Below, piece after piece: positions 47,758-57,992 of a stretch of DNA of 64,000 nt. The DNA comes from Streptomyces changanensis (lineage in GTDB: Bacteria; Actinomycetota; Actinomycetes; Streptomycetales; Streptomycetaceae), in assembly GCF_024600715.1 (NCBI RefSeq), contig NZ_CP102332.1:3968001-4032000 (forward strand). The letters run 5' to 3'. The position numbers were made by a program, and so were the translations under genes. Below the pieces are notes generated by a model. That model searched no databases, was not told where the DNA came from, and saw nothing but the letters and a program-made list of their open reading frames with translations. Within the stretch, counting starts at the first letter, position 1, and every line of letters begins with the position of its first letter.

Positions 47758-49689
47758 CTACGCCTCCTCCTCCACGGTGCCGCACGCGCCGACGTACCAG
47801 GTGCGGTGCGCCTGGCCCGGGTACGGCGGTACGAACCGGCGCAGCTGCGCCGTGAGGACCGCGGCCGGTACGGGGTGCTCCCGCACGGCGTTGCGCCGTA
47901 CCAGCTCCTCCTCGTCGACCAGCACCACCGCGTGGGTGACCAGGGCGTCCCGGCGGCGTGCCACGGCGTGGACCAGGGAGCGCTGGTGCGGGTTGAGCGA
48001 GGTGGCGTCCCAGACGACGGTCCCGCCGGCGGGGGCGGCCGCCGTGAGCGCCGCGTCGAGCCGCCCCAGGGCGGCCCGCAGCACGTCGCCGCCCGCCCGC
48101 TGGTCGGCACGGTCCCCGCGCTCCTCGCGGACGGCGTCCAGGGAGACGTACGCGCCCACCCCGGGCAGGCCCCGCGCGAAGGTGCTCTTGCCGCTGCCCG
48201 ACGGCCCGACCAGGTGCACCAGGCGCGGGAAGCCCCCGTCCCGCCAGCGCCAGGTGGCGGCGACGGCCTCCTCCGGCGTGGTGACGCGCCCCAGCGCGCG
48301 CAGCTCGCGCGCCTCGCCCCGGCACCGCGCGGCCGCGTCCGGCTCCAGCCCGGCGAACGGGTCCACCGCGGCGCACGTCCCGTCGGGTCCGCCGGGCAGC
48401 CCGCGCACCTCCTCCGCGAAGAGCACCGACCACTCCACCTGCTCCCGCGCCTCCGCCCCGGGAGCGGTGGCCGCCGCGACGGCGTGCAGGACGCGCAGGT
48501 CGGCGGCGTACGACAGGCGTACGAGGCCGGCGGCCCGCTCCTCGTCCGGGTACGGGCGGTGCAGCACGCCCTGCAACCCCACCAGGTCGGCGACCCGCCG
48601 GGCCAGGGGCAGCCCCACCGCCCGCGCCAGCCGCCCGGCGAGCGGGCCCCGCCGCTCCCGGTGCAGCAGCGCCGCCAGCACCCCGGCCAGCCGCGCGTCA
48701 CCACCGCCCCCGCCCACCACCACGTCACGGCCACCGCCACGCCCCGCGTCACCGCCGCCCGCGCCCGCGCCCCCGGCCACGTCCGGCCCCGTGCCGCCCC
48801 CGCCGCCGAGCCACACGCCGCCCCCGCCGCCGAGCCACACGCCGCCCGCGCCCAGCCCCGCGCCGGGCCTCCCGCCGCCCCCACCGCCGGGCCCCGGGCC
48901 GCCCGCCTCGGGCCCCGCGCCGAGACCGCCGCCCGCCCCCAGCCGTGCGGCGGTCTCGGCGGCGGCCGTCGCGTCCCCGTCGGCCACGCCGACCGCGGCG
49001 AGCAGCGCCCCCGCGTCGGGCGCCGCCCCGGACCGTACGTCCCACAGCGCGGCGGACGCCCCGAGGCCGTTCGGGGTGACGGCGGCGTGCACCCAGTGCG
49101 TACCGGTCCGCACGTGCGCGGCGCGCACCCACTTCGCGACCCGCCGCCCGAACTCCGCCGCCGGGAACCCCTCGACGGTCCGGACGACGTACCCCTCCTG
49201 CCGGGCGGTGTCCACCCGCAGCCGCCGCAGCGCCCGCTCGTCGAAGACCCCGCGCCACAGCACGCGCGGAACCGGCACCCCCAGCCCGCGCAGGAACACC
49301 ACCGTCCGGTCCCAGTCCAGGCACCACCCGTGCCCGTCCCATACGGAGAAGCCGTAGAAGTAGCCGTCCAGCGCGTCGTACGCGAGCGAGTGGCGGGCGA
49401 ACACGTTCTCGCCGCACACCCGCCACCCCGCCGGGACCGCGTGCCCGATCCGCGCCTGCAGCGCCTTGACCCACGCCCGCGACGGGTGGTGCGCCGAGTC
49501 GAGCGACCGCGCGTGCAGCCCGTCGGCGTACAGGGTGGTGTTCTCCCCGTCGAGCTTCTCGGTGACCACCACCTCCCGCCCGGCGAACCCCGACAGGTCG
49601 GCGGCCCGGACGTCGTCCCCGGCCACCCCCGGCGACCAGGGCAGGTGCGGCGTGCGCGGATAGTGGGTGCGCGGCTGCTGCGCGACCAT
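47758..49689 (-). CDS. RNA ligase fused to polynucleotide kinase
   Basis: A 643-residue two-enzyme protein. Residues ~20-220 form an ATP-dependent RNA ligase nucleotidyltransferase: motif I EKLDG with nucleophile Lys45, motif III-like DGYFYGFSVWD (108-118), motif IV EGYVVR (165-170) and motif V region AKWVRA (Lys186). A Gly-rich linker (250-330) has VWLGGGGG duplicated by two exact 24-bp repeats (48793-48840). A helical region (335-480) was not recognised. Residues ~488-643 are a P-loop kinase (GPSGSGKST, 495-503) with SLDAVR and VVWDATSLNPHQR typical of T4-Pnk-like 5' kinases. No phosphatase or Hen1 methyltransferase domain is seen. ATG 49689 is the first of the two-gene RNA repair operon. 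Confidence 0.9.
   Translation of the reverse strand: MVAQQPRTHYPRTPHLPWSPGVAGDDVRAADLSGFAGREVVVTEKLDGENTTLYADGLHARSLDSAHHPSRAWVKALQARIGHAVPAGWRVCGENVFARHSLAYDALDGYFYGFSVWDGHGWCLDWDRTVVFLRGLGVPVPRVLWRGVFDERALRRLRVDTARQEGYVVRTVEGFPAAEFGRRVAKWVRAAHVRTGTHWVHAAVTPNGLGASAALWDVRSGAAPDAGALLAAVGVADGDATAAAETAARLGAGGGLGAGPEAGGPGPGGGGGGRPGAGLGAGGVWLGGGGGVWLGGGGGTGPDVAGGAGAGGGDAGRGGGRDVVVGGGGGDARLAGVLAALLHRERRGPLAGRLARAVGLPLARRVADLVGLQGVLHRPYPDEERAAGLVRLSYAADLRVLHAVAAATAPGAEAREQVEWSVLFAEEVRGLPGGPDGTCAAVDPFAGLEPDAAARCRGEARELRALGRVTTPEEAVAATWRWRDGGFPRLVHLVGPSGSGKSTFARGLPGVGAYVSLDAVREERGDRADQRAGGDVLRAALGRLDAALTAAAPAGGTVVWDATSLNPHQRSLVHAVARRRDALVTHAVVLVDEEELVRRNAVREHPVPAAVLTAQLRRFVPPYPGQAHRTWYVGACGTVEEEA
48793..48840. 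repeat. Two exact 24-bp tandem copies inside the ligase linker
   Basis: GCCGCCCCCGCCGCCGAGCC followed by ACAC at 48793 and 48817. In frame on the minus strand (VWLGGGGG twice), in the Gly-rich linker. Confidence 0.9.
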
Positions 49690-50098
49690 GCTGGATCGAC
49701 CCCCGTCGGTCTGTGACGTGCCCGGTCACTGTAGGAGCCGCCCCGACGCCGTACGACCGATTAACCGCCGGCCGGCCCTCCGGGCTCAGCCGCCCGGCGC
49801 GATGGCGCGGGCGGCCGCCGCCACCCCCGGCTCGCGCGCCCCGGCTCGCGCACCCCGGCCCGGACACCCGCTCGCTGCCGCCGCCGAAGTCGATGCGCAC
49901 GGCGAGGGGCTGCTCGCGGCCTGGGCGGACTGGCGAGGGCGAAGGCGAAGGCCACGACGACCACGACCACGACCCGCCCTCGGCGCCCTCTTCGGGGTCG
50001 GCCCCACCCGCCTCGCCGACGGCCCGGCGCCACCCCCGCGCCCCCGTCCTACCGGCGGTCGGAGGCGGGGTGAAGGCGGCGTACCCGCGTGCCCCGGT

Positions 50099-50126
50099 TT
50101 GATCGATAGGAGCCCCGGGGTATTCT
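50099..50126 (+). promoter_or_regulatory. Candidate S10 operon promoter
   Basis: TTGATC, 16-base spacer, TATTCT. It would give a leader of about 350 nt before rpsJ; a second start nearer 50180 cannot be excluded. Confidence 0.55.
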
Positions 50127-50398
50127 CATCGGCTCGATTCGCTTTGCGGCTGCCCCGTATGGCAGACTGTCCGGGTTGCTCGGTTGAGTGCCGATGCTGC
50201 GCGCCTCCCGCCGGGAGGACCGGAAGCGAGTCCCACAGTACTCGTCGTCCCTACGTGGGGCGGACGTACGGGAATCTTCCGGGAAGTGTCAGCGGGGCTC
50301 CGACCAGGCACCCGGTGGGTGTCTCCCCCGGACCCGCGGTCACAGGCCCGCACCCCCTTGGTTGGGAAATCCTTCGGGAGATCTTCGTAGAGGGAATG

Positions 50399-50423
50399 CG
50401 ACACGCCCGACCGCGTGGGTCGG
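50399..50423 (+). promoter_or_regulatory. Leader hairpin shared by rpsJ and rpsL
   Basis: CGACACG then CCCGACCGCGTGGGTCGG, one base different from the 25 nt at 36473-36497 before rpsL. CCGACC/GGTCGG forms the stem. It is 60 bases before rpsJ. Confidence 0.7.
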
Positions 50424-50483
50424 AGAAGACATGAAGCCCACCAGGTTCCAGAGCGTTACGAGAGACAGGACTACTGAGTAGCC

Positions 50484-50792
50484 ATGGCGGGACAGAAGAT
50501 CCGCATCCGGCTCAAGGCCTACGACCACGAGGTCATCGACTCCTCGGCGAAGAAGATCGTCGAGACGGTGACCCGCACTGGTGCGTCGGTCGCGGGCCCG
50601 GTGCCGCTGCCCACTGAGAAGAACGTGTACTGCGTCATCAAGTCGCCGCACAAGTACAAGGACTCGCGCGAGCACTTCGAGATGCGCACGCACAAGCGCC
50701 TCATCGACATCCTCGACCCCACGCCGAAGACCGTCGACTCGCTCATGCGTCTCGACCTGCCGGCGGGCGTCGACATCGAGATCAAGCTCTGA
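50484..50792 (+). CDS. rpsJ: 30S ribosomal protein S10
   Basis: A 102-residue S10 and first gene of the S10 operon: [19 protein letters not shown], the loop [19 protein letters not shown] and the C-terminal [13 protein letters not shown]. In other bacteria it is also the NusE antitermination factor. Confidence 0.97.
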   Translation: MAGQKIRIRLKAYDHEVIDSSAKKIVETVTRTGASVAGPVPLPTEKNVYCVIKSPHKYKDSREHFEMRTHKRLIDILDPTPKTVDSLMRLDLPAGVDIEIKL

Positions 50793-50805
50793 GGTGACGC
50801 GCGAG

Positions 50806-51450
50806 ATGGCTAAGAACATTAAGGGCGTCCTGGGCGAGAAGCTCGGCATGACCCAGGTCTGGGACGAGAACAACCGGGTCGTCCCGGTCACCGTCGTCAA
50901 GGCCGGGCCCTGCGTCGTCACCCAGGTCCGCACGAACGACATCGACGGCTACGAGTCGGTCCAGATCGCCTTCGGCGAGATCGACCCGCGCAAGGTGAAC
51001 AAGCCCCTCAAGGGTCACTTCGCCAAGGCCGACGTCACCCCGCGCCGCCACCTGGTGGAGCTGCGTACCGCTGACGCCAGCGAGTACACGCTCGGCCAGG
51101 AGATCACCGCTGCCGTGTTCGAGTCGGGCGTCAAGGTCGACGTCACCGGCAAGAGCAAGGGCAAGGGCTTCGCCGGTGTCATGAAGCGTCACAACTTCAA
51201 GGGCCTCGGCGCCGGTCACGGCACCCAGCGCAAGCACCGCTCGCCCGGTTCCATCGGTGGCTGCGCCACCCCGGGCCGCGTGTTCAAGGGCCTCCGCATG
51301 GCGGGCCGCATGGGCAACGAGCGGGTCACCACCCAGAACCTGACCGTCCACGCCGTTGACGCGGAGAAGGGTCTGCTGCTCATCAAGGGCGCGGTCCCCG
51401 GTCCGAACGGCGGCCTCGTCCTGGTCCGTACCGCGGCCAAGGGGGCCTGA
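50806..51450 (+). CDS. rplC: 50S ribosomal protein L3
   Basis: A 214-residue L3. ATG at 50806 is 13 bases after rpsJ and gives [20 protein letters not shown]; the longer frame overlaps rpsJ. The peptidyl-transferase-reaching loop [23 protein letters not shown] is intact. Confidence 0.97.
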   Translation: MAKNIKGVLGEKLGMTQVWDENNRVVPVTVVKAGPCVVTQVRTNDIDGYESVQIAFGEIDPRKVNKPLKGHFAKADVTPRRHLVELRTADASEYTLGQEITAAVFESGVKVDVTGKSKGKGFAGVMKRHNFKGLGAGHGTQRKHRSPGSIGGCATPGRVFKGLRMAGRMGNERVTTQNLTVHAVDAEKGLLLIKGAVPGPNGGLVLVRTAAKGA

Positions 51451-51457
51451 GGTAACG

Positions 51458-52108
51458 ATGAGCACCATTGACATCCTTTCGCCGGCAGGCGACAAGGCCG
51501 GTACCGTCGAGCTCCCCGCGGAGATCTTCGACGCGAAGACCAGCGTTCCGCTGATCCACCAGGTCGTCGTCGCCCAGCTGGCCGCTGCCCGTCAGGGCAC
51601 GCACAAGACCAAGACCCGTGGCGAAGTCCGCGGTGGCGGCAAGAAGCCGTACCGCCAGAAGGGCACCGGCCGCGCCCGTCAGGGCTCGACCCGCGCCCCG
51701 CAGTTCGCCGGCGGTGGCGTCGTCCACGGCCCCGTGCCGCGTGACTACTCGCAGCGCACCCCGAAGAAGATGAAGGCCGCCGCCCTCCGCGGTGCCCTCT
51801 CGGACCGGGCGCGTCACTCCCGCATCCACGTCGTCACCGGCGTGGTCGAGGGCGAGGTCTCCACCAAGGCCGCCAAGACGCTGTTCGGCAAGATCTCGGA
51901 GCGCAAGAACCTGCTCCTGGTCGTCGACCGCGCCGACGAGGCCGCGTGGCTCTCCGCCCGCAACCTGCCCCAGGTTCACATCCTGGAGCCGGGCCAGCTG
52001 AACACGTACGACGTGATCGTCTCCGACGACGTGGTCTTCACCAAGGCCGCTTTCGAGTCCTTCGTGTCTGGCCCCCAGACCGCTGAGACCGAAGGGAGCG
52101 ACGCCTGA
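51458..52108 (+). CDS. rplD: 50S ribosomal protein L4
   Basis: A 216-residue L4, seven bases after rplC, starting [15 protein letters not shown]. The exit-tunnel loop [24 protein letters not shown] is present; in some bacteria L4 represses the S10 operon. One-base overlap with rplW. Confidence 0.96.
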   Translation: MSTIDILSPAGDKAGTVELPAEIFDAKTSVPLIHQVVVAQLAAARQGTHKTKTRGEVRGGGKKPYRQKGTGRARQGSTRAPQFAGGGVVHGPVPRDYSQRTPKKMKAAALRGALSDRARHSRIHVVTGVVEGEVSTKAAKTLFGKISERKNLLLVVDRADEAAWLSARNLPQVHILEPGQLNTYDVIVSDDVVFTKAAFESFVSGPQTAETEGSDA

Positions 52109-52434
52109 TGACTGAGGCCGTCGTCACCAGCAAGACCTTCTCGGACCCGCGCGACATTCTCGTCAAGCCGGTCGTCTCCGAGAAGAGCTACGCGCTGCTG
52201 GACGAGAACAAGTACACGTTCATCGTCGACCCGCGCGCGAACAAGACCCAGATCAAGCAGGCCGTCGAGGCGGTCTGGCCGGCGGTCAAGGTCGTCGGGG
52301 TCAACACGATCAACCGTCAGGGCAAGCGCAAGCGCACCCGCACCGGTTTCGGCAAGCGCGCCAACACCAAGCGCGCCATCGTGACCCTTGCCGAGGGCAG
52401 CCGTATCGACATCTTCGGCGGTCCGACCGCCTAA
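52108..52434 (+). CDS. rplW: 50S ribosomal protein L23
   Basis: A 108-residue L23, docking site for trigger factor and SRP at the tunnel exit. It shows [23 protein letters not shown] and the rRNA-binding loop [15 protein letters not shown]. Confidence 0.97.
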   Translation: MTEAVVTSKTFSDPRDILVKPVVSEKSYALLDENKYTFIVDPRANKTQIKQAVEAVWPAVKVVGVNTINRQGKRKRTRTGFGKRANTKRAIVTLAEGSRIDIFGGPTA

Positions 52435-52475
52435 GGGCGGTCTGGATCGTCCGAATATCGGACGAGGACTGAGAA

Positions 52476-53312
52476 ATGGGTATCCGCAAGTACAAGCCGA
52501 CGACTCCGGGCCGTCGTGGCTCCAGCGTCGCCGACTTTGTCGAGATCACGCGGTCCACGCCGGAGAAGTCGCTGGTCCGCCCTCTGCACAGCAAGGGCGG
52601 CCGTAACAACACCGGTCGTGTGACCGTCCGCCACCAGGGCGGTGGCCACAAGCGCGCCTACCGAGTGATCGACTTCCGTCGTCACGACAAGGACGGCGTG
52701 CCGGCGAAGGTCGCTCACATCGAGTACGACCCGAACCGCACCGCGCGCATCGCGCTCCTGCACTACGCGGACGGCGAGAAGCGCTACATCATCGCCCCCC
52801 GTGGCCTGAGCCAGGGCGACCGGATCGAGAACGGTCCCGGCGCCGACATCAAGCCCGGCAACAACCTGGCGCTGCGCAACATCCCGGTCGGTACCACGAT
52901 CCACGCGATCGAGCTCCGTCCCGGTGGTGGCGCCAAGTTCGCCCGCTCCGCGGGTGCCTCCGTGCAGCTGCTCGCGAAGGAGGGCCAGATGGCCCACCTG
53001 CGCATGCCGTCCGGTGAGATCCGCCTGGTCGACGTCCGCTGCCGCGCCACCATCGGTGAGGTCGGCAACGCCGAGCAGTCGAACATCAACTGGGGCAAGG
53101 CCGGCCGCAAGCGCTGGCTGGGCGTTCGCCCGACCGTCCGCGGTGTGGCGATGAACCCGGTTGACCACCCGCACGGTGGTGGTGAGGGCAAGACCTCCGG
53201 TGGTCGCCACCCGGTCTCCCCCTGGGGTCAGAAGGAGGGTCGTACTCGTTCTCCCAAGAAGGCGAGCAACAAGTACATCGTCCGCCGCCGCAAGACGAAC
53301 AAGAAGCGCTAG
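52476..53312 (+). CDS. rplB: 50S ribosomal protein L2
   Basis: A 278-residue L2. The peptidyl-transferase-centre motif [18 protein letters not shown] and the basic C-terminus are intact. The gap of 41 bases before it holds GAGGACTGAG-type spacing to the ATG. Confidence 0.97.
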   Translation: MGIRKYKPTTPGRRGSSVADFVEITRSTPEKSLVRPLHSKGGRNNTGRVTVRHQGGGHKRAYRVIDFRRHDKDGVPAKVAHIEYDPNRTARIALLHYADGEKRYIIAPRGLSQGDRIENGPGADIKPGNNLALRNIPVGTTIHAIELRPGGGAKFARSAGASVQLLAKEGQMAHLRMPSGEIRLVDVRCRATIGEVGNAEQSNINWGKAGRKRWLGVRPTVRGVAMNPVDHPHGGGEGKTSGGRHPVSPWGQKEGRTRSPKKASNKYIVRRRKTNKKR

Positions 53313-53324
53313 GAGCGGGTTTAG

Positions 53325-53606
53325 ATGCCGCGTAGTCTCAAGAAGGGGCCCTTCGTCGACGACCACCTGATCAAGAAGGTGGATTCTCAGAACGAAGCAG
53401 GCACCAAGAACGTCATCAAGACCTGGTCCCGTCGCTCGATGATCGTCCCGGCCATGCTCGGCCACACGATCGCGGTGCACAACGGCAAGACCCACATCCC
53501 GGTGTTCGTCACCGAGTCGATGGTCGGCCACAAGCTCGGCGAGTTCTCGCCGACTCGCACCTTCCGCGGCCACGTCAAGGACGACCGGAAGTCGAAGCGC
53601 CGCTAA
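53325..53606 (+). CDS. rpsS: 30S ribosomal protein S19
   Basis: A 93-residue S19: [14 protein letters not shown], the [20 protein letters not shown] core and [17 protein letters not shown]. Confidence 0.97.
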   Translation: MPRSLKKGPFVDDHLIKKVDSQNEAGTKNVIKTWSRRSMIVPAMLGHTIAVHNGKTHIPVFVTESMVGHKLGEFSPTRTFRGHVKDDRKSKRR

Positions 53607-53655
53607 CGCGGGGTGACAGACCATGACGAACGTGTCAGACACTGAAGGGACAACC

Positions 53656-54003
53656 ATGGAAGCCAGGGCCCAGGCGCGGTACATCCGCGTCACGCCCATG
53701 AAGGCCCGCCGCGTGGTGGACCTCATCCGTGGCATGGACGCCACGGAGGCTCAGGCGGTCCTGCGTTTCGCCCCGCAGGCCGCGAGCGTGCCGGTGGGCA
53801 AGGTGCTGGACAGCGCCATTGCCAACGCCGCGCACAACTACGACCACACGGACGCCTCTTCGCTGTTCATCAGCGAGGCGTACGTCGACGAGGGCCCGAC
53901 CCTGAAGCGGTTCCGTCCGCGTGCCCAGGGCCGTGCCTACCGGATCCGCAAGCGGACCAGCCACATCACCGTGGTCGTCAGCAGCAAGGAAGGAACCCGG
54001 TAA
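53656..54003 (+). CDS. rplV: 50S ribosomal protein L22
   Basis: A 115-residue L22. ATG 53656 with AAGGGA upstream gives [21 protein letters not shown]; the upstream in-frame ATG at 53623 adds a non-conserved segment. The tunnel-lining hairpin [23 protein letters not shown] is intact. One-base overlap with rpsC. Confidence 0.95.
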   Translation: MEARAQARYIRVTPMKARRVVDLIRGMDATEAQAVLRFAPQAASVPVGKVLDSAIANAAHNYDHTDASSLFISEAYVDEGPTLKRFRPRAQGRAYRIRKRTSHITVVVSSKEGTR

Positions 54004-54836
54004 TGGGCCAGAAGGTAAACCCGCACGGGTTCCGGCTCGGCATCACCACCGACTTCAAGTCGCGTTGGTACGCCGACAAGCTGTACAAGGACTACGTCAA
54101 GGAAGACGTCGCCATCCGTCGGATGATGACGTCCGGCATGGAGCGCGCCGGCATCTCGAAGGTGGAGATCGAGCGCACCCGTGACCGCGTCCGCGTGGAC
54201 ATCCACACCGCGCGTCCCGGCATCGTCATCGGCCGCCGCGGCGCCGAGGCCGACCGCATCCGCGGCGACCTCGAGAAGCTCACGGGCAAGCAGGTCCAGC
54301 TGAACATCCTCGAGGTCAAGAACCCCGAGGTCGACGCTCAGCTCGTGGCCCAGGCCGTGGCCGAGCAGCTGTCCTCCCGCGTCTCCTTCCGCCGTGCCAT
54401 GCGCAAGAGCATGCAGTCGGCGATGAAGGCGGGCGCCAAGGGCATCAAGATCCAGTGTGGTGGCCGTCTCGGCGGCGCCGAGATGTCCCGCTCGGAGTTC
54501 TACCGCGAGGGCCGTGTGCCGCTGCACACGCTCCGCGCGAACGTCGAGTACGGCTTCTTCGAGGCCAAGACCACCTTCGGCCGCATCGGCGTGAAGGTCT
54601 GGATCTACAAGGGCGACGTCAAGAACATCGCCGAGGTTCGCGCCGAGAACGCCGCGGCCCGCGCCGGCAACCGTCCGGCCCGTGGCGGCGCTGACCGCCC
54701 CGCCGGCCGTGGTGGCCGTGGTGGCGAGCGTGGCGGTCGCGGCCGCAAGCCGCAGCAGCAGAACGCCGCTGCCGAGGCCCCCAAGGCCGAGGCCGCTGCC
54801 GCTGCTCCGGCTGAGAGCACCGGAACGGAGGCCTGA
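54003..54836 (+). CDS. rpsC: 30S ribosomal protein S3
   Basis: A 277-residue S3: KH domain with [19 protein letters not shown], then the [28 protein letters not shown] domain. The last ~65 residues are a disordered tail rich in RGG/GRGG repeats and then Ala/Glu, an actinobacterial extension absent from E. coli S3. Confidence 0.97.
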   Translation: MGQKVNPHGFRLGITTDFKSRWYADKLYKDYVKEDVAIRRMMTSGMERAGISKVEIERTRDRVRVDIHTARPGIVIGRRGAEADRIRGDLEKLTGKQVQLNILEVKNPEVDAQLVAQAVAEQLSSRVSFRRAMRKSMQSAMKAGAKGIKIQCGGRLGGAEMSRSEFYREGRVPLHTLRANVEYGFFEAKTTFGRIGVKVWIYKGDVKNIAEVRAENAAARAGNRPARGGADRPAGRGGRGGERGGRGRKPQQQNAAAEAPKAEAAAAAPAESTGTEA

Positions 54837-54841
54837 CCGAA

Positions 54842-55261
54842 ATGCTGATCCCCCGTAGGGTCAAGCACCGCAAGCAGCACCACCCGAAGCGCAGCGGTAT
54901 GTCCAAGGGTGGTACGCAGGTTGCGTTCGGCGAGTACGGCATCCAGGCCCTCACTCCGGCGTACGTGACCAACCGCCAGATCGAGGCGGCTCGTATCGCG
55001 ATGACCCGCCACATCAAGCGTGGCGGCAAGGTCTGGATCAACATCTACCCGGACCGCCCGCTGACCAAGAAGCCCGCCGAGACCCGCATGGGTTCCGGTA
55101 AGGGTTCCCCGGAGTGGTGGGTCGCGAACGTCAAGCCCGGTCGGGTGATGTTCGAGCTGTCCTACCCGAACGAGAAGATTGCGCGTGAGGCGCTTACCCG
55201 CGCTGCTCACAAGCTTCCGATGAAGTGCCGGATCGTTCGGCGCGAGGCAGGTGAGGCGTGA
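54842..55261 (+). CDS. rplP: 50S ribosomal protein L16
   Basis: A 139-residue L16: [41 protein letters not shown] and [23 protein letters not shown]. Stop overlaps the rpmC start. Confidence 0.97.
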   Translation: MLIPRRVKHRKQHHPKRSGMSKGGTQVAFGEYGIQALTPAYVTNRQIEAARIAMTRHIKRGGKVWINIYPDRPLTKKPAETRMGSGKGSPEWWVANVKPGRVMFELSYPNEKIAREALTRAAHKLPMKCRIVRREAGEA

Positions 55262-55485
55262 TGTCGGCCGGTACCAAGGCGTCCGAGCTGCGCGAGCTGG
55301 GCAACGAGGAGCTTGTCGGCAAGCTCCGCGAGGCCAAGGAAGAGCTGTTCAACCTCCGCTTCCAGGCGGCCACGGGACAGCTCGAGAACCACGGTCGGCT
55401 CAAGTCCGTCCGTAAGGACATCGCCCGGATCTACACCCTGATGCGCGAGCGCGAGCTGGGCATCGAGACGGTGGAGAGCGCCTGA
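55261..55485 (+). CDS. rpmC: 50S ribosomal protein L29
   Basis: A 74-residue helical L29 ([30 protein letters not shown]). ATG 55261 overlaps the rplP stop; GTG 55258 is an alternative one codon earlier. Confidence 0.96.
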   Translation: MSAGTKASELRELGNEELVGKLREAKEELFNLRFQAATGQLENHGRLKSVRKDIARIYTLMRERELGIETVESA

Positions 55486-55769
55486 TGAGCGAGAGCAACG
55501 TGACTGAGAACAAGGTTGAGCGCGGATTCCGCAAGACCCGTGAGGGTCTGGTCGTCAGCGACAAGATGGACAAGACCGTCGTCGTCGCCGTCGAGGACCG
55601 TGTGAAGCACGCGCTGTACGGCAAGGTCATCCGCCGTACGAACAAGCTCAAGGCGCACGACGAGCAGAACGCCGCGGGTGTCGGCGACCGTGTCCTCATC
55701 ATGGAGACCCGGCCGCTGTCCGCGACGAAGCGCTGGCGCGTCGTCGAGATCCTCGAGAAGGCCAAGTAA
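55485..55769 (+). CDS. rpsQ: 30S ribosomal protein S17
   Basis: A 94-residue S17 (OB fold): [47 protein letters not shown]. One-base overlap with rpmC. Confidence 0.97.
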   Translation: MSESNVTENKVERGFRKTREGLVVSDKMDKTVVVAVEDRVKHALYGKVIRRTNKLKAHDEQNAAGVGDRVLIMETRPLSATKRWRVVEILEKAK

Positions 55770-55812
55770 GCACTTGAAGGGGTAACCCTTCGAGTTTCGT
55801 TCCGCCAGGCTC

Positions 55813-55841
55813 GGCGTCCCGTGGGTTCGCCCACGGGCGCC
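55813..55841 (+). promoter_or_regulatory. UUCG-capped hairpin between rpsQ and rplN
   Basis: CCCGTGGG-TTCG-CCCACGGG (55818-55837), extended by GGCG/CGCC with one bulged T. It lies in the 101-base gap that divides the S10 and spc parts and has no T-run. Confidence 0.7.
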
Positions 55842-55870
55842 GGGAACCGGCAGACAATCAGGAGATAGAC

Positions 55871-56239
55871 GTGATCCAGCAGGAGTCGCGACTGCGTGTC
55901 GCCGACAACACTGGTGCGAAGGAAATCCTTTGCATCCGTGTGCTCGGTGGCTCCGGTCGCCGCTACGCGGGCATCGGTGACGTCATCGTCGCCACCGTCA
56001 AGGACGCGATCCCCGGTGGCAACGTGAAGAAGGGTGACGTCGTCAAGGCGGTCATCGTTCGCACCGTCAAGGAGCGCCGCCGCCAGGACGGCTCGTACAT
56101 CCGCTTCGACGAGAACGCCGCCGTCATTCTGAAGAACGACGGCGACCCTCGCGGCACCCGTATCTTCGGCCCGGTCGGCCGTGAGCTGCGCGAGAAGAAG
56201 TTCATGAAGATCATCTCGCTCGCGCCGGAGGTGCTGTAA
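55871..56239 (+). CDS. rplN: 50S ribosomal protein L14
   Basis: A 122-residue L14 from GTG 55871 (AGGAGA upstream): [26 protein letters not shown]...[14 protein letters not shown]. First gene of the spc section. Confidence 0.97.
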   Translation: MIQQESRLRVADNTGAKEILCIRVLGGSGRRYAGIGDVIVATVKDAIPGGNVKKGDVVKAVIVRTVKERRRQDGSYIRFDENAAVILKNDGDPRGTRIFGPVGRELREKKFMKIISLAPEVL

Positions 56240-56241
56240 GC

Positions 56242-56565
56242 ATGAAGATCAAGAAGGGCGACCTGGTCCAGGTCATCACCGGTAAGGACAAGGGCAAGCA
56301 GGGCAAGGTCATCGCGGCCTTCCCCCGCGAGGACCGCGTTCTGGTCGAGGGTGTCAACCGGGTCAAGAAGCACACCAAGGCGAACCAGCCGGGCCGTGCC
56401 TCCCAGGCCGGCGGCATCGTCACGGTCGAGGCCCCCATCCACGTGAGCAACGTCCAGCTCGTCGTGGAGAAGGACGGCCAGAAGGTCGTGACCCGCGTCG
56501 GTTACCGCTTCGACGAGGAAGGCAACAAGATCCGCGTTGCCAAGCGGACGGGTGAGGACATCTGA
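56242..56565 (+). CDS. rplX: 50S ribosomal protein L24
   Basis: A 107-residue L24 with an N-terminal KOW motif ([22 protein letters not shown]). Overlaps rplE by one base. Confidence 0.97.
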   Translation: MKIKKGDLVQVITGKDKGKQGKVIAAFPREDRVLVEGVNRVKKHTKANQPGRASQAGGIVTVEAPIHVSNVQLVVEKDGQKVVTRVGYRFDEEGNKIRVAKRTGEDI

Positions 56566-57122
56566 TGGCTACCACCACGACCCCGCGTCTCAAGACGAAG
56601 TACCGCGAGGAGATCGTCGGCAAGCTGCGTGAGGAGTTCTCCTACGAGAACGTCATGCAGGTTCCGGGCCTCGTCAAGATCGTGGTCAACATGGGTGTGG
56701 GCGACGCCGCCCGCGACTCCAAGCTGATCGAGGGCGCCATCCACGACCTCACCACGATCACCGGTCAGAAGCCGGCCGTCACCAAGGCCCGCAAGTCCAT
56801 CGCGCAGTTCAAGCTGCGTGAGGGCCAGCCGATCGGTGCCCACGTCACGCTCCGTGGCGACCGCATGTGGGAGTTCCTGGACCGCACCCTGTCGCTCGCG
56901 CTGCCGCGCATCCGCGACTTCCGCGGTCTGTCCCCGAAGCAGTTCGACGGCCGTGGCAACTACACCTTCGGTCTCACGGAGCAGGTCATGTTCCACGAGA
57001 TCGACCAGGACAAGATCGACCGGGTCCGGGGCATGGACATCACCGTGGTCACCACGGCGACCAACGACGACGAGGGTCGTGCCCTCCTCCGTCACCTCGG
57101 CTTCCCGTTCAAGGAGAACTGA
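56565..57122 (+). CDS. rplE: 50S ribosomal protein L5
   Basis: A 185-residue L5 that binds 5S r[66 protein letters not shown]. Confidence 0.97.
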   Translation: MATTTTPRLKTKYREEIVGKLREEFSYENVMQVPGLVKIVVNMGVGDAARDSKLIEGAIHDLTTITGQKPAVTKARKSIAQFKLREGQPIGAHVTLRGDRMWEFLDRTLSLALPRIRDFRGLSPKQFDGRGNYTFGLTEQVMFHEIDQDKIDRVRGMDITVVTTATNDDEGRALLRHLGFPFKEN

Positions 57123-57124
57123 CC

Positions 57125-57310
57125 GTGGCGAAGAAGGCTCTGATCGCTAAGGCCGCCCGCAAGCCGAAGTTCGGTGTGCGCGGGTACACCCGCTGCCAGC
57201 GCTGCGGCCGGCCGCACTCCGTCTACCGCAAGTTCGGCCTGTGCCGCGTGTGCCTCCGTGAGATGGCTCACCGTGGCGAGCTGCCGGGCGTGACCAAGAG
57301 CTCCTGGTAA
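57125..57310 (+). CDS. rpsN: 30S ribosomal protein S14, type Z (zinc)
   Basis: A 61-residue S14 of the short zinc type: GTG 57125, basic N-terminus, then CQRC and CRVC zinc pairs and [18 protein letters not shown]. Two bases after rplE. As for L33, a Cys-less version may exist elsewhere in the genome. Confidence 0.96.
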   Translation: MAKKALIAKAARKPKFGVRGYTRCQRCGRPHSVYRKFGLCRVCLREMAHRGELPGVTKSSW

Positions 57311-57572
57311 TCAACCCCCCGCCCGTCTCCCACCAGCACCCCACGGGGTGCCCGGCGGGCGACGGATCGACAACGGGTTGATGCCGGGCTCTCGGTAAGC
57401 ATCTGGACGGCAGGGGCCCTCCTCCGCATGCCGTAGGCTTGTGGGGTTGGGCGCCTGCCGCCCGTACGACTTACTACGCCGTAGGTCCCCGCACCGCACC
57501 CGTCCCGCCCATGAGTGGGGAGAGGGATGGCGCATACAGGAAACCCCGGCGAGAGAGGCCGAAGGCCAATTC
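57311..57572. other. Unusual gap inside the spc cluster
   Basis: A 262-base gap between rpsN and rpsH, far longer than neighbouring spacers. It has a CGCCCG/CGGGCG-type inverted repeat near 57320-57362 and a TAGGCT hexamer at 57434-57439 that could be a -10, so an internal terminator and promoter may separate rpsH onward. Confidence 0.45.
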
Positions 57573-57971
57573 ATGACCATGACTGATCCGATCGCAGACA
57601 TGCTTACGCGTCTGCGGAACGCGAACTCGGCGTACCACGACACCGTGACGATGCCGCACAGCAAGATCAAGTCCCACATCGCGGAGATCCTCAAGCAGGA
57701 GGGCTTCATCACGGGCTGGAAGGTCGAGGACGCCGAGGTCGGCAAGAACCTCGTCCTCGAGCTGAAGTTCGGCCCGAACCGTGAGCGCTCCATCGCGGGC
57801 ATCAAGCGGATCTCGAAGCCCGGCCTCCGGGTCTACGCGAAGTCCACCAACCTGCCGAAGGTCCTCGGCGGTCTCGGCGTGGCGATCATCTCCACGTCGC
57901 ACGGCCTCCTGACCGGCCAGCAGGCGCAGAAGAAGGGCGTGGGTGGGGAAGTCCTCGCCTACGTCTGGTAG
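57573..57971 (+). CDS. rpsH: 30S ribosomal protein S8
   Basis: A 132-residue S8: [22 protein letters not shown], and the C-terminal [34 protein letters not shown] 57573 is preferred; the upstream frame runs into the gap. Confidence 0.96.
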   Translation: MTMTDPIADMLTRLRNANSAYHDTVTMPHSKIKSHIAEILKQEGFITGWKVEDAEVGKNLVLELKFGPNRERSIAGIKRISKPGLRVYAKSTNLPKVLGGLGVAIISTSHGLLTGQQAQKKGVGGEVLAYVW

Positions 57972-57992
57972 TCGGGAACGGAGGTAAAGCTA

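Larger units (their letters stand above)
49690..50483. other. Gap between the RNA repair operon and rpsJ
   Basis: About 790 bases, divergent. The left part must hold the promoter of the repair operon; on the minus strand TACAGT about 50 bases before the ATG is a possible -10 with a poor -35. The right 390 bases are the S10 operon promoter and leader. No gene was recognised. Confidence 0.6.
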
